This document shows, piece after piece, positions 1-15,373 of a DNA stretch of 64,000 nucleotides (position 1 is its first letter; each line of letters begins with the position of its first letter). Location of the stretch: positions 44,710,767 to 44,774,766 of the forward strand of contig NC_086251.1 of assembly GCF_021018805.1 (NCBI RefSeq), in the 5' to 3' direction. A model generated the notes under the pieces. The model saw only the letters and a list, made by a program, of their open reading frames with translations, searched no databases and was not told where the DNA came from. Source of the DNA: Prinia subflava. Its lineage: Eukaryota > Chordata > Aves > Passeriformes > Cisticolidae. Both the position numbers and the translations under genes were made by a program.

Positions 1-3000
1 ATTTGCTCTTGGCTTGGAATATCCTTTGTACCAGTTTCATGCTGCTAATAAGTTATATTAGCAGCATAATATGTGCATCCTCATTCTTACCAGCCAGTAT
101 ATACCTTCTCTTTCCTTCATTCCTCCAGGAACCCTTCTTTGTTCTGGAGGCAAGTAAGCAGAGGAGAATTGTTTTCTTTTTCCTGAATATCCATTGTACC
201 ATCCAAATAGCCTCCTATGCTGCCAGACTTCTTCCAGCTAAACATTATGATTTGGTTCTGTTTCTAGAGGGATTAAATGCTGAATATGTTGAATAGGTAG
301 AGCAAGCATCTAGCTATTGGATACACCTCTAAGAATTAAAAGTTATGTAAAAAATAAAAAAAAACCCAAGCCAAATAAAACTAAAAAACCTTCACATTTT
401 TTCTCTTTGTTTTATGTAACCTGATATGGACCAAATGGTACTTTTGAAAAGTGATATAAAACTTCTTTCTCTTTTATGAGATGACATCAAGCTTCTTCTG
501 TATTCATTACTTTTTTTTTTTTTTTTTTTTTTTTTATCCTAAATGCAGATCAAACAAGTTGTATGCTTCTAGGAAAATATTTAAAACTTATGAGAAGCAC
601 ATTATCAGAAGTTCTCATTTTTACCTGCTGCATATGGTAGAAATATAAAACAAAAGAATAAAAAAAAAAACAGGGAAAGTGTTTTTTTGAGATTTCATAA
701 ATATAAAACGATTTTGCACAACCATTTTTGTCTTCTGAAACACAGTGTGTAGTAAATGGTTCAACAGGAATCTTGGTAAGAGAAGAACTAAAAATTTTCT
801 ATGGAGAAGAGCAGATAGTTGTCAGCTTTCTTGTACCTAGCAGTATGTTGAAAACAATGTAGCATGCTGTGGTTGCTTAATACAGTTTTACAATATAAAT
901 CTGAACTTTTGTGTGCTACACTAGGTTGTAGGAGGTTCATTCAAAACAAATGTATAACCCTACTCTAGCACAAAGAATAAAAGTGAAATGCAAAATTCTC
1001 AAATCAACAAGAATACATCAAGATGTCTGGCACAAGGACAATCACACAGGTTACTATGAATAATAAATGAATCATTTTTTTTTCTAAAGAACTTTTTCCC
1101 TCCACTGTTTAGAAATGAGAGACAAAATCAAGAAAATGAAACCATCCATCCTCTATATCGGATCAATTAACAAAGCAGTTAACTTTGACCTTCAGATGTC
1201 CTTTGATGTTTGTTTCATCAATCTGTTGGGAAGACTCTACTTTTTTCTTTGTGTTTGTAAAGTTCTTTGTAAAGTACAACAGGCACCTAGCTCAGATGAG
1301 AGTTTCTCTTGTAATGAGTACACATCAAAAATAAATCATAATAATCAACAGAGAAACTTGAAAAAATAACACTGACTTGCTAAGATGCTAGAAAAATCAA
1401 AATTCTTATAACTCTTACAAGAAAACAGCCATCATGTCAACTTTTATCTGTGTTAGGGAGGAAAAATATTAATGCTTGCCTAATAAATACATCAGAAAAT
1501 AAAAACATTTTCAAAGTTGAAACTGGTCTTCAGAGAAAAAAATGCTTTGAGCACAAATAAAAATATTTGGTATTGTTTTTAACCTAAGGCAGCAGATAAA
1601 GTATCAGAAAAATATCATATTTACTGTTGAAACATGAAGATTTGTGATTCTGTGATTTGTTTTAAAGAAGGTATGCTTTAATATTTCTCCATCTCTCTAT
1701 TGATGAACAATCCATCAGTGCCTCTTGACATCAGGAGCTGGGAGGTAAACTTCAGAGAGATTGCAAACCTGAAAGTTAGAAAGTGCTATTCCATCACACG
1801 TTTATTGCAGAGCTTGGTTAGCCTTTATTTGTTTATTGTTTTCCCTTTGCACAATATATATATACATTTTGTATGTATGGATTATTTTAATTTTAAATTG
1901 TGTTAATCTGAACCAAATTACATTGTCACCTGTCCATGCTTATTTATTCAAAACCAAGAAAATGTTGCAAACTGGTCATTAAAGAGAAAAATAAAGAGCT
2001 GAAATATCTACAACAATCACTCATCCTCAGAGCTTCTGCTAAAGCAGGTACTGCTGAGAAACTTTTTGATTAGCTCTAGTAAGGTAAACATGAAAAATAC
2101 AATGAAAATATTCCCAGAGCAAATTTGAAGTATTTCATTTTTGATTCAAGCTAGTAAAGGGGCACAAAGGATGGAAGGTCCTATTCATCATGTACTTATA
2201 AAGGAATCGAACATTGTTCCACTGAGACTCATGTCGTGAAATTTCAAGACTAAGAAATCAACAAATACAGGTTTGAAAAAACATTTCTCCTCTCCTCATC
2301 TGTGTTCAAAATACAAAGATTGTGTCTGCAACCATAATTCTCATTTTTCTACACCTTTGTGTCCATTTGTGTTTCCTTCTACTGTGATTAAAAAGAAATA
2401 TTAGCTGGAATCACAGCTAGGAAAGTCTAGTGACATATTATGACAGCTATATACTGTCCAGAAAGCTGGAGAAATTACTCCTATGGAAGTTATGGAACAA
2501 GAAGACAAGACAGATGCCATGATCTCCATGAACTGCTAGCATATTTAATGAAATTCATATATTTGATCTCTTTGGAATCTGGGGTTGATCCTTGGTGAAG
2601 GAGTACTCAGTATCCTCTTCAAACACATTTTTTGACTCATACAGTAGCACAGAAATGAGATTTCTACCTTCTAAATCCATGCAAAACACATTTTTCTTAT
2701 TTAAATGATGCCAATTAATACTGCCTTTTCAACTGGATCTATAGAGATACTTAAAATGAGAGTGAGGTAAGAGTTTTCATCAAATTTCATCGCACCCTAT
2801 AATGCCAGATTCAATTTCCTTCTGGATACTGCCCCTGTGGCAGACCTAGATACATTGTAATATTTTGCTTTCTTTAGTATTCCCTTCATTCCTCCTCCTC
2901 CTGATTGTTTTCATGGCAATGACAATCAGGCACTGGATCACCATGGAACATCCCAACAGATCCCTCGTCTCTGTCAGTGGGGAATCAAATGCTCTTGAAT

Positions 3001-4821
3001 AAAGTTCTTGTCCTCTGGATTGTCTTGTCTCTATTTCTGGCATTCCCAGCTTTAGGCAACTTTCTTAGTAGCACTTTCAAATCAGCCTTCTCACAATCTT
3101 GCAGGACAGGAATTTTTACAGAGTTGTCCTATATATATGTGCCAAGCATTTGTAACAGTAAACCAGCTCAGGAGATCTTGAAGCTGATAAATTCACATGA
3201 ATTCATTATTCCTCTATTTATATTTTGAAAAGTTTTAATATCCACACAACACAAACAGCAAGTAAAATAAACAGTTTTCAAGGACAAATGACAAATACTG
3301 ATAAGATATTTGAGATATTTGATTTTTAGAATTTGTAGCCCTTCTGTCACAAATTCAGGAACCACCACAATTTGGCCTAGAGTTTTATTATCGAATCTCC
3401 TGCCCAGAACCTAGATTTATCAAGAGAATTACTGAGGATTTTGTAATCTTTGAACAGAAGCCAGGGCAAGGCTGGAATGAATTTGGGTATGATTTGTGGT
3501 TCCCTATCAAAATCTGATCAGACTCAACTGTTCTGTCTAGAGTTTTCTTTTTAATTTTTCAATTTGACTGATCTTGAAGCTTAGGAGTGGGGGCTAGACA
3601 GAGAGATGAACATACCCTTGTGAAACATTTTAAAGACAACTACCACAATCACACAGACTTCTGCTTTCACCTTGAATCAAAAAATGGTGCAATCTTCTTT
3701 TAAAAAAACTACCCAAATTTCTCACTAACAACTGGGTACCTTTGATAATTTATTTTAGTTTATTCCAATATTTATCTATTAGTGAAATTTGTTTTCCTTC
3801 TCTCATTCCAACTTTGTTTTGCATAATAGTGCCTAAAATTATTTAACCCTATAGGCTAAGATACACTTAATTTACTGCCCTGAAGTGATAAATTTGGATT
3901 GCATAAGAATCAAACAGACATGCCACGTCCACAGAGAGAAAACAGTACAAAGGCTTCTTGTGAATTAAAGCTCACATGAGCTTTCAGTCAGGGACTTGGG
4001 CTCAGGACTGTGAATTAGTCACTTACTTATTTTCTTATGTTTCTATGTTCTACCAACAGAAAATAACCCCTGCACCAAGATTTGTGGCATTTTCTTTCTT
4101 CACATATATTGAATTCAAAGCTCCCTCTGTAGCTTCCCATGCTCACAGAGTCCCTGATCTCACCCTTTTTGGAAAGGATATTTGGAGCCAATGCAGCAGC
4201 TGCTTAATCCAAGTTTTAAATGAAGCTCAGTGCAAACATTTGCAGCAGTGAACTAATCAGGTTTGATCAATGAGAGCCTTTTCCTCCATAAGTTTAAGTA
4301 TTCTAGACAAGTGCTATGAATACTTCTGGCTCTGGGTATGGTTTCACTTAGGAATTTGGAAGGGGTGGGGTAGGCTCACATGGGTAAAGTGGGGCATGAT
4401 TAAAGTTTTCCATGGAGAAAAGAATTAAAGGTTCAGTAACAGAAAGATAGGGAGCTGAAAAATTTATGTCAGAATTATTTCTTAAGGCGATCTCTTTGGG
4501 GAATGTACTTAATTTATTATTTCAGAAAATCCCACATCTTCTGAGAGGAATACAAACATACCCAAAGACAGTTCTGAGGTTTTATGCCTAAGAAACTTCC
4601 TACTTGCCTCCAAGGCATTCAGTCATCTTGTTTACTTTGCAATGTCTGGGACACAGTAACAAACACTTTTCTTGATTAGGGCTTGGTGAAGGTTTCAGGG
4701 GCCATAACTGGTTTACAGCTGTCAAGGCTTTTCTTACCATTGCAGGGAGCAGCTGATTATTCTCTTCAGTCTCAATAGTGCATCACTTTACACATGCATA
4801 TAAGGCTCTGGAGGTTTTTCT
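1..4821. other. AT-rich unannotated DNA
   Basis: I see no gene, RNA gene or recognisable transposon here. The open frames are all under 100 codons, lack a convincing splice context and read like chance frames in AT-rich sequence. The only clear structures are a T25 tract at 511-535 and shorter A or T runs near 350-365 and 660-670. Old diverged repeats or conserved non-coding elements could be present but cannot be recognised by eye. Confidence 0.6.
511..535. repeat. T25 homopolymer
   Basis: An uninterrupted run of 25 T. Read on the minus strand it is an A25 tract, but no AATAAA lies just upstream on that strand, so a retroposed tail is not supported. It is probably a slippage tract. Confidence 0.9.
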
Positions 4822-4848
4822 GGGTTTTTTTGGGTTTTTGGTTTTTTT
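4822..4848. repeat. GGGTTTTTT-type simple sequence
   Basis: Runs of GGG or GG alternate with runs of five to seven T. The same motif style recurs at 6921-6942, at 8266-8313 with (GTTT)n, and on the opposite strand at 15394-15417, where A runs alternate with CCC. Confidence 0.7.
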
Positions 4849-7800
4849 CAATTTATTTCTCTCTTTAACTAGCCACAGAGCCATGTATAGTATAAAACTC
4901 TTTCAAACTTGAAGCTTTAGGGAAAAAAGTATCAAAAATATTATTCTGTAGTTATTAAATCTAATTAATAAATCCAAAATAACCTGTAGGAAATTTAATT
5001 ATTTTACACCCAATTTCTGGGAGAATTAAAGTCACAACATAAACAGGAAAAAAGTCTACCCTCACCCACCTATAAAAGCACAACCAATTAATCAACAAAA
5101 ACAAAAACAAAAACAAAAAATAAAAACCAAAACAACACCCTCCGTTCCCTCTGAATAACAGGAAGTAATAAATATCTGAAGTCCAGATTTTTTGGTGCCT
5201 GGGGTGTATAGAGATGTACACAACTGACACGACACTATTTTTAGGTTCCTGTTCACAGGCTAATTTTAGTGACTGAACCAGGCTAGCAACCTTTTTCTCT
5301 GGTGATCTCAGAGTGCCGCGTATTTACCCTTTCTTTTGTCTTCCCCATCAGTGTGTTGTGCAAGCAGAGATGTGCATCACCTCTCATGTAATGGAAATGG
5401 AAGTTGATGGAAATCATCAGAAACTTTTCCGTTAGGGGCTCAGATGCCTGAAAAAGAGCCCCAGGTGAACAGAACAGTCCAGTTACGTAGCAGAGATATC
5501 TATTATCTATCTAAATTTCATCCTAGAAATGTCTGTTTTCACTGACAGAATCCCTTTCACCAACCCTAGGTCTCACTTTTTGTCTGTATGGAGACCATCA
5601 AACTAAAATATGAACTCACAGGTTCTACCACAGATGTTCTGTGGGGCTCTCCTGAAGTGACTACTAAGAAAAGCTTAAGAAGTGGGGAGGTGAAGTTTGC
5701 TGCAGTTAAAAAGAGTCCTACACGTTTCATTGATACTAAGTAATGGTAAGCACTTTGATTCAGCCTAGTTTTAATCTAGCCTGAAGTTATAGGTCAGCAA
5801 TTGTTTTAACTGAGAAGGCTCAGACGTGATTTCTTTTAAAATGTCCTCTAAATATCCAAAATAGGAACAGATTATTTCTAACTCACAATTATATTTTAAA
5901 ACTAATTTTAAAAATCAGTTTCTTCATTCTGTGTTGCTTTTCTTCTCTCCCTCAAGGCCAGTAATGTGATTTAATGGGGACTTATTCCCACAATGTGGCA
6001 AGAACTGAAGGTCTACCAATATAAATATAAAAGACACACTGTGATGTCTGAGTTGACAATAGTATCTTGTTTCTGTTTTTTCTATGTGTGGTGATGTTTC
6101 TGACTAAACCATGGTAAAGGCTCAAAGAGCATTTAACCAACATCTGAAGTTATTAAAATATGGCACAAGCAGATCTGACATTCTTGTTTCTGTGTTTTTA
6201 AATTCAAGCATGACTTTAAGAAAAAATTGGGATATGCAGCTTTGATTCAGCTTTTTTATATGCTTGATACTTTATTATGGGGTCAGTAGCTATATATTCA
6301 CAAAGATGTGATATTCACTTGAGTATTAAAAATTCATATACTGAATGGGTATATGTAAAATATTTGAGTAATAAGATGTTTTGGAAAATTGACTTATAAA
6401 TTTTAAATTGAAACACTGTATTTGCTTGGAACATTAATTTTTCCTCATTCTTAAGGGATATCCAGGGTGTTAAATAGTCTTGCCTTGGGTTTATTTTATA
6501 GCTGGCCTAGATTTATTACTTTTAAAAGTAAAGGAATGCATCTTAGCCTAAATGCACATAAAACTTACATGGATTGTGGAATTTTTAAAAATGACTGATA
6601 CTGCACATTTGGAACACAATGTGTCTTCTTACATATTGCAGAACAGAAATTTAAGACTGGGTAAAGAGTATGTATACTGTAAGGAGTACCTGCTTCCTGT
6701 ATATTATCCTTATATGCTTGGAGAGTGATGGAAAAGCATTGTTTTAAAAATATCTTTATCCATGACTGTGGTGGCTTCTTTTGCATTGAAGGACAGATGT
6801 ATCTTTTATTAAAATTCACAACACTGAATATTTCCCTATCTGTTTTCATTACATGTATTGATTATGGCATACTCTTAGTGATTTTTTTTTCCATGACTTC
6901 ATAACAGCATTACAGTTTTGTGGGTTTTTTGGGTTTGTTTTTAATGTCTTTTATTGCAGTCACAAGAGGGACTACACTAAAACAAGAAGGACTACATTTG
7001 GACAGGTTGAATTTTTTTGGAGGTTAGGGGCCTAAGGTCTGTGTCTACACAGGAGGGAGGTGCGAGACCTGCCACTACAGTTAACAAAGAGAAAGACAAT
7101 ATCATCAGAGCAGCCTAAAGTACTTTTTCTGCTGACATACAGTAGGTGTCAGCTTTAGGATAAGCTGAAAGGCTGCCAAAGATGTTTTGACTTTCTTCAT
7201 TAGGTCTTATTTAACTAACATGTGAGCAGAAATAACTGTGTGACTTAACCTGCAGCTAAATCATATACTAGTGAAAAAACACACTTACTAACTTACTTAA
7301 TTTCCAGACAAAATAAGTTCTTCATATATGGTGGAATAGATTTTGGGAGCACTGCAATTAAGAAAGAAAAACTGTTTTTTTTATCAATGGAAATAACTCA
7401 TATGTTTGCTTTTTTTAGGTAATATATGATATTTTCCTATTCACATAATAATATTGATGGAGCACTGGAATAATTGCCTGGATTCACTGATCGAGCTTCT
7501 TTCAATCATTTAGTTAAATTATGTATTCATAACTTAGTTGAATAATTGAAAATCCTATGTGCTATTCATAGTAATGATTAATAATGATTAATTATTACAT
7601 GCTTTGGTTTTACAAGACCCAGAAGCTGGCTTTGTGGTTTTGTCAATAAAAAGTCACAATAAACATTTAAATCATACTTTAAATCATCTATAAAGCTACA
7701 AATTGTCATTTCCTGAAGTCACAGTGAAAATATTTGGCCAAAGTAATGTAGGAGGTCAAATTAGAAATCCACAGTGAGTTTTGCCTTCACAGTTTTATGG

Positions 7801-10800
7801 AATTTAAATTAATCCTAACAAGTGTTACAGAAGTCCTTGGAAAAAGAGTGAAGATATATGAATAAAATGAGATTACTGCTGAAGATAAACAGACATCTCT
7901 GCAAAAGATGTTCACCTTCCTACAAATACCAAGTTAATAAGATATATAACTAGGATATGTTAGATGGCATGAGACACAGAAAGAATAATGGAAGAAATGT
8001 TAATTTTGTTATTCAAAGTTGAAAGAGTTGCTGTTGAGAAGTCAACAATATCTGAAAGGAGTTGAAGAAATTGTGGGAGTTCTATTAAGGATGTTTTTAT
8101 CTATGTGTTAAGAAAAATAGGTTTCCTGAAGCTGCTGAGGATAACTGCCCATGTGTATTTGCATACAGATTTATGATTTTTTTTGAGATTATTGAATGTG
8201 AATGTCATAAAGGTTCTTGACCTGAAAACCCTTAGTGTCAAAGTGTGTGGCTTTTGGTTTGGATATTTGGGGGGGCTTTTGTTTGTTTGTTTGTTCTTGG
8301 GGTTTTTTTTATGAGTAGAGTATAATCAATGTCCTTCCTCTATACTGTCTGTCAAAAGATCTCACTCTCACAACAAGATTCAAATGAATTTTTAAGTGAC
8401 ATTTGTCATTAATAACACCATTTAGTATCCTAATGCATCAGTAAAGCAGCAAGACAGATATTATGATGATAAGGCAATACTTAAACTTTTGTTCTTCCTA
8501 GGGCTTATTTGGATAAAGTCTTAAAGGCAATAAATTGTATCAGCATTTTCTAATCCATTCCACAAACAGTAGGGTAAGAAAACCACTGCTATCTGCTAAA
8601 AGCTATTCCAAAAAAGGGAATCTATATCCTGAAGTCTCCAAGAGGGAGAGGCATGAAGTCTGTTGGAATTCATATCTTATATTTGCACTTTGAGAAGAAC
8701 TCTTAGAAACTTAATTGTGTAGAAACAACAAATCCCTGTGCTCCAAGCTCATCTCATTGTTTTAATGCTTATGCCACTATCCCATGGTAGATGGTTCAAG
8801 AGAGTTCTGTTATCTTTCATATCACTCAAGTACTATTAGAATTAACAATCCTCTGTGAAGTGTTGGGTAGCAAAATTTGTCATATGGGGCCTCCAAAATC
8901 TAACTGACAGAGAGATTAAATGGTCTCCACAGAGTCTGTTAGTCATGGAAAAGTCACTTTGGTGTTTGATTTTGTGAGGATCAAAGGACGTGGTGTTGCT
9001 CAGTTGTCGTCTTTTGTTCTATATGTGTCTGATTGCTTGTGTAGTTATTTGTTCTTCACACAACAGAAATTGCTTTGGACTGTTGAGAGGAAAGAATGGG
9101 ACATCTTCAGAGAAAGGACAGAATTAGGCAGTTGTGTGTAACAAATTCCTCTGAGTGGGAATAACATCAATCAATGGGTACTGTCAGGTTTTCTTAGAGT
9201 ATTCATTGTATTTTATTAAAATCATTACTTTTTGTGAGAGAAACTATTGCTCTTATCCAAAATGTACAGGGTTTTTTTAGGTAACTCAATAAAGTGTTTA
9301 AAAGTTTATTATAAAAAAAGAATGCATGTTATAATAAAAGTGATTTATACTCAATAGCCTATTTAGAACACAGAAGAGTGTAAAAATGTCAAGATTTGAG
9401 TTTGTCAAACATAAAAGGCAGCTTTACTTTTGGTGAAATATGTGACCGTTATTGAAATAATTTTTTTCTTCTCTTGTATAAACATAATCAGACTCAACTG
9501 AAATGTCTTACAGCTCAATTATATTTTGCATGTAATCAGTTCCAAACTCTTTGTAGGTGCACAGAGATGTGGAAATCAGCAACAAATCACAAAAGAAAAT
9601 AAAGGGTACCTTTATTTAAAAGACACCTGAATAAAAGATGGGAATAATACAATATTGGGAGCAATGTTGGTGCTAGGCAGATAAGAGCTGACAAACAGAA
9701 ACTGATCAGAGATGTCCATAAAACAAAAACCTTCAAAGATGTCAATGAACCATCAAGTCTACAGCTATCTCCATTTATTTTTTTATTTGAAACTAGTGTT
9801 CAGAAGCACTAGCAGAAAGAGTGGTAGACAAGAAATATAGGGGAAAAAATTAAAAAAAAATAGATGTAAGAAATTTCCAGTGTTATGTCTTTAGGTCTGA
9901 AATTTTCCTTTACTAGAGGAAGAAAAAAAATCTTTGTTTAATCTCTTTCAGATATATTTTAAGATACATTATTTAATATCAATATTGATTCTATCACTTT
10001 TAACCACCGTGAAAGTTTAGAAAATGAAGACTTAGTGAAAAGAAGAAAGGGTTCACTTTTTCTGATATATCTTGTTGCTAAACAGGTACATTTAAGCAGT
10101 AAACTGGAATGTATTCAGTCAGATAATAGATGGAAAGGGGGTCTCCTGCTTCCTGTAAGAACTGCAGATATATCTAGCATGTGTAGGAATGGAATTAAAT
10201 GTTCTGGTGGAAAACAAGGAGATAAATTGTGAAGCAGTATATGACTATTTCTTTACAGTATAGAAGAGAATGAAGTGAAAATCACCATAATAATAAAACA
10301 TAAAGGTAAACAAACTTCTCCCCAAACTCCAGAGAAGCTCTGAACTTACTATGTGCGTTTGGATTAATAGCTTAGTCTGTGATGACATGGGAAATACCAA
10401 TGAACAGGGCTGGTTAACAGCTTTATTCTACTGAAATACTAGCCTTAGTTTCTGCCTTGGGAGAGTATGTTCTGGTCACTCATACAAATAGAAATGGAAT
10501 AAAAATAGGTAATGAAATGGAAAGCAAAATAAAATGTGATTTGGATATAATATTTCAGAAGTGGAGCACATAAAAGCTCAATCAGCTACTGTTTTAGAAA
10601 ACAAGATTGCTGAGCTTTCCACACATAATAGGAACTCCCTTGATAATTCTCTGGTTTGAGCAGTAATTGCAAATAGTGCAAGATGCATTCATAAGCAACA
10701 GTATGTTATTGCCAGCATTAGTGACTACAGAGAATACATCTGTTTTGATCCAAATTTTGAAAATTTCATGATAAACGTAATTTCACTGTAGTTGAGGCAT

Positions 10801-13800
10801 TTTTAGATCAATATGGTCATGTGTGAGGCCTTTTTTGTTTATGAAACTTTTGATACTCAACTGAGCTTTTCCCACAATGTTTACTGTCTTGAAGAAAAGT
10901 ATAGAATTCAATTAAACTGATTGAACTTTTTCCTGATTAATATCTCTAAAAATTTTGTCATCAGATTTAATACTCAGTTTTACTCTAGAATACTCAAAAC
11001 TTTTCTACTTTAACTATAAGATTTCTGAAAAAAATGTCTGACTATTAGGATTTTCAGTAGCTGGATCTTCCTTGGATAGAGGTTAAACCAGTCAATTAAA
11101 ACACAGATATTCTGCTATCATTTTTCTACTGTGAAGTTACAGACAATTTGTCAATGGTATTTTTTTCTTCTTTGTAATCATGAGACTGAATAGTGCTGGA
11201 GATAAGACATGAAACCTGGATCATGTCATGTGTGTCAGTGCAGGTCTAGAATAGCTGTGAAATAACTGTCCTGAAAGGACAAAATTAATTGAGAGCATGA
11301 AATCAGATCCTATGGAAGCAGTAATGAAGTCTTTCTGTTGTTTACCTGAAGGTGAAATTAAATCTTTTTGTTCTATGTTCCATACTATTTTATGGGTTTT
11401 TTGTTCACATTTCTCTCTCTGTTGTGTCTGACCTCTTTACCTTCTATTCATATTTTTCATGTGTTAGAATCCTGTTCTCATCAACATGAACTTTATGAAG
11501 GTTTTATCTTCCAAATAGTTGTGTTCCCTTTTTGGCAGATAAAGAAGGAACAGAAATGAAGCCTGTTATAGAGAACTGGCTCTGATTTGGTCCTTAGAGA
11601 TAGTGCAGCAGTCTACCAGCCAGGGTAAAAGGGTCCTGCAAAAGGTGTAGGCTCTTGCTGCACAGCTACTGCTCCCATATAGCAAACTCCAATCTTTTAT
11701 TTGTCTCTGGACTCTGATTTCACAGAAGCCTCGTGCCAAAACCATTCAAATAAACACTGGAATAAGTTTGAAATATTCTTATAGGATGAGACAAGGACGT
11801 AACAATGCATGTGGTAGGTTCATGAATTAATTTTTCTGGTGTTAGGAAATATCCTATTTTGATGTCCTTTGCCACAGTTCTGAGAGCAGAATGTTTATTG
11901 AGAGCTGTCATCGGTAGCAATTTTCAAACACACTACACAGAAAACAAAAGAAATGTTATAGTTCTGTGGACAGTACTGGTAAGAGAGGCTTTCAAGTTAG
12001 AAATTAACACTACCAGAGGATGAGCTCTGACATCACAGTCAAGTTTTCCCATAAGAATTAATGACTTTGCTCTTAATATCCTGAGCTAAACAAAAAGGTC
12101 TGCATAATGTATGCACATTTAGAAGTCTGCACGCCCTCTTCACTGCACAGCACAAAAGCAAGGAAGCAATGGGAAATCTGCCCCCTGAGGCAGAGCTGTC
12201 AGAGGAAGCAGAGCAGAGCTGCACTCAACATCTTAACAAAGCACTCTGCAGGAACCTGCAGCTGGTGCACTGTGATTTCAAGACAATGTGCCAAGGCAGG
12301 GAGATGGAAAGGTACTAACCAGCTGCACTGTGCACTCTGGGGATTCCTGACAGCCCAGCACACACATACGGAGAAAGCTTTGGAGAATTAGTGCTCGTTG
12401 AACTCTCACTCCGTAGGGGAAAGTAACTCACAGGAAGGCATGCTGAATTATAAAGTGAAAGTACAAGACAACAGAGGGATGGGTATAAAGCAAACAGGCT
12501 TTTATGACTCTTGAGCATGGAAAGTGATTATTCAATGTTCAGATCTAGGAACAGATCCTTTCCCTTCCCAGCAGTACACTGTTATGATGAGAGCTCTCTA
12601 CCTTCCTCTACTGTGTCACAGAAAGCAACACTGAAGGCAACACACCTCAGAGACGTGAATGTTGGGGTCTTAGTAGAGAGCAATTAAATCCTTTCTTTGA
12701 AGAAGAATACTGAGGTTACCAGCATGTTGCAGCTATTACCTTCAAGAATTAATAGAACAAAATGTTTTCTCTACAACCTCCTTGGTACAGTGGGTGTAGA
12801 CTGGATCTGAGAGAAGAGCCAGGAACTAGTGTTTAACTTCTTGACACTAATTTCACATAGCTATGGAAGTATGTATTTATAAATACTATCTTATATTTTA
12901 TGTATATGAATATATACAGACTTATACCTCCCTATATATATATATATTTAATGCAGATACACTGTTTATGTAAATCTTGCTATAAAGATATAACATTTAA
13001 AATGCTTAACCTATGTCTCTGGGAAGTACAATGTTAATTATACAGTAAAAGTAGTGGTGGAAAACAAGGTACAGAGACTTGAAATTGGCCCCAAATCTAC
13101 AAATCTAGCTTCCAATGACCTAGTAGTAACTTTAAAGAAGATGTAGGAAATTGCATAAATTCTTCTTATATATGGAAATTTTTGTGCAATTACTTAATTG
13201 TTTTAAAGTGATCTATGGCTGTACTAGTAGATTTAGTGCACCATTTCTTGCCCTTTGAGACCAGCCAGGAGCAATGTTCCACATCTGTGCGATCAAACTT
13301 TCCTTGTCATCAATATATTTTGTCTGAATGTGTTTTACCTACTGGCACTGCTCACTCCCTTGTAGTAAATCCTGATTTGTACTTGGACATTGTTTGGGAG
13401 TGTTATATGCAAAACAGCCTTTCAGCTATTCTGCTAATACACAGTGATTGAGTGTGTGAAGGCATGTCCTGCTGCTGCTTAGTTTAACAGCATAAACCTA
13501 TGCTGACCCTCCCAAGGGCTTTCCTACAATTTCCTTGTCCCTGGCCTCTATACTGCCTCCTCAGTGCTGGTATAGGAGCTCAGGCCCTTTCCTTTCTGGG
13601 CTATTTACACCCTATGGTTATACCCTGAGAACCCTCAAATAAGTACAAATGGCTTCTTACAGAAGCAGTGATATACCTGCAGCAGCAGCTCATCCCTGTA
13701 TGGTGTAACTGGTCCTTTTTTGTAGGACTTGTGCTATAACAGAGATATACAGCCTGACTCCAAGGTTGCTTGGGTAACATCTCAGGTATGGAGGCTCTCA

Positions 13801-15100
13801 GTAGCACTATGGCTTTCAGATCCCAACAGGAGTGGAACTAGAAGAGTTTAGAAAATGTAGCTATTGTCTCAAGGTGCTATTTTGGATAACTTTTAGAGAA
13901 GTGAAACCCAAGTCTGCTGCCTATATTTGTGATATTAGAGTGTTTCATATAATTTACCAAGCTTCATTTAAGCCCTAAATTAACCAGTGTCCTGTTTGTA
14001 TTTTTTTTTTTTTTTGTTCAGTATTCCATTATAATTAGATGAAAATAATTACCTTTGTGATTTTAAGGTATTTATGTTTCTTTTTGAGGGGCTCATTAAA
14101 AACAAACACTACGGGAAAAGGCAATTATCTTTACAAATATCAACAAACTCACACACATACACAGACATAACCAAACCCCAAAGAAACAACAAACCAAAAC
14201 AAAAGTAAGATCATTAAAATCTGAAAAAAGAAAAAAGACTCCCATGTCTTTCTGCTTTTTCATCAAAAAATGTATTGATACTGCTGATTTGATTTTAGTT
14301 GCCAATATTTGAGAATCCCTTCTACCATTAAGGGATTATTTATTAAGGGATTATTTATCTGTAGCACTGTAGTAAAGTTGGAAGTTTCAAACATATTTTT
14401 ATAAATTCTGCCAAAACCTCAATACCTTGTCACTGAAATCTGAGCTTCATTTATCTTTCTTTAAAGTTTTTATACTACCTAAATGTATCCACAGAGCTCC
14501 AAGAGAATATAAGTGGGTCTATTTCTGGGAGGAAAATTAATGTTAATCCCCATGTTGACAAAATGTTTGTCTTTATGAACAGCAATGCCATATTTCCCAT
14601 TACTATCCATTCCTTCTTCTAGAAAATGTAAGAAAGATGAGAAAAAATAACTCTCCTTTTCAATAAATATTTGGCAAGACCTTTTTGGACTGGCAGCTAA
14701 ATTTTGTTTGCTTTTATTTCTGTGTCAATTTCTAAGAATCAAATGCTGCTTTTAGATACATTGAGTTAAATCTGGAGTAACAAAGGGAAGCCATAGGAAA
14801 TTAACTGCAAAGAACATCAAAGTGAGAAGAGAGTTTCCCCTGAAGTTGCTATTTATCTGTAACTCAAAAAAAAATCCCAACTATGATCACTTGTATCAAT
14901 CCAAATATTAATGTATGAGCTAAAGTCTAGACCTATTAACTTAAATAAAAACAAAGTACACCCTTTTTGGTAGGTTCTTCTGTTTAGGTGCAGAAGTTGG
15001 AAAATATTTAAAATTCAAACCTTGTTTTAGAGGCATTAACATCTGTCTCAGCAGCAGTGATGAGGCAATGATGAAAAAGCTGAAATCAGAAAAACATACT
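4849..15100. other. AT-rich unannotated DNA with minor simple repeats
   Basis: No gene or recognisable mobile element can be supported. An (AAAAAC)n-like tract is at about 5095-5128, (GTTT)n at about 8279-8295, an (AT)n tract at about 12933-12949, and a direct duplication of a 15-bp unit built on AAGGGATTATTTAT at about 14329-14357. A somewhat GC-richer patch at about 12110-12390 carries overlapping open frames of 61-94 codons on both strands. I do not recognise any of them, and openness on both strands argues for composition rather than coding. Confidence 0.55.
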
Positions 15101-15373
15101 TCATTTTAGAGACGAACAGAAGTTTACTGATTTTGGTACCTTCTTCTTGAATAAATCCTTAAAATTCTGGAAGCTTGGCTGAAATGGATGACTCAAGCTA
15201 TCATGTGAAATGTCCTGTGTTTGCAATTTGAAGGCAGTTCTAGGACTGTTACCAGAAGCTCCAAAGAGCTTTTGTCTACATGCCATATTTTCTATTTTTA
15301 TAGCTAATGAATCAGGTGTTTGCCGCCTTTTCTTGTTCCGCTGTCCGTGTCTACATTGGTTTCCGCTGTACAA
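15101..15373 (-). other. candidate terminal coding exon (weak)
   Basis: An open frame of about 90 codons on the minus strand runs to a stop at 15101. At its upstream edge the sequence ACCTCATCTTGTACAG resembles a splice acceptor, and the frame reads straight on from the AG. A TAA lies a few codons further upstream in the same frame and the nominal start codon is TTG, so this would have to be an internal-to-last exon rather than a complete gene. The first 25 residues are basic, with a cluster reading RNKKRRQ, and the first 80 bases hold several CpG sites in an otherwise CpG-poor region, which could reflect selection. I do not recognise the protein, no partner exon was found, and chance is a real possibility. 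Confidence 0.18.
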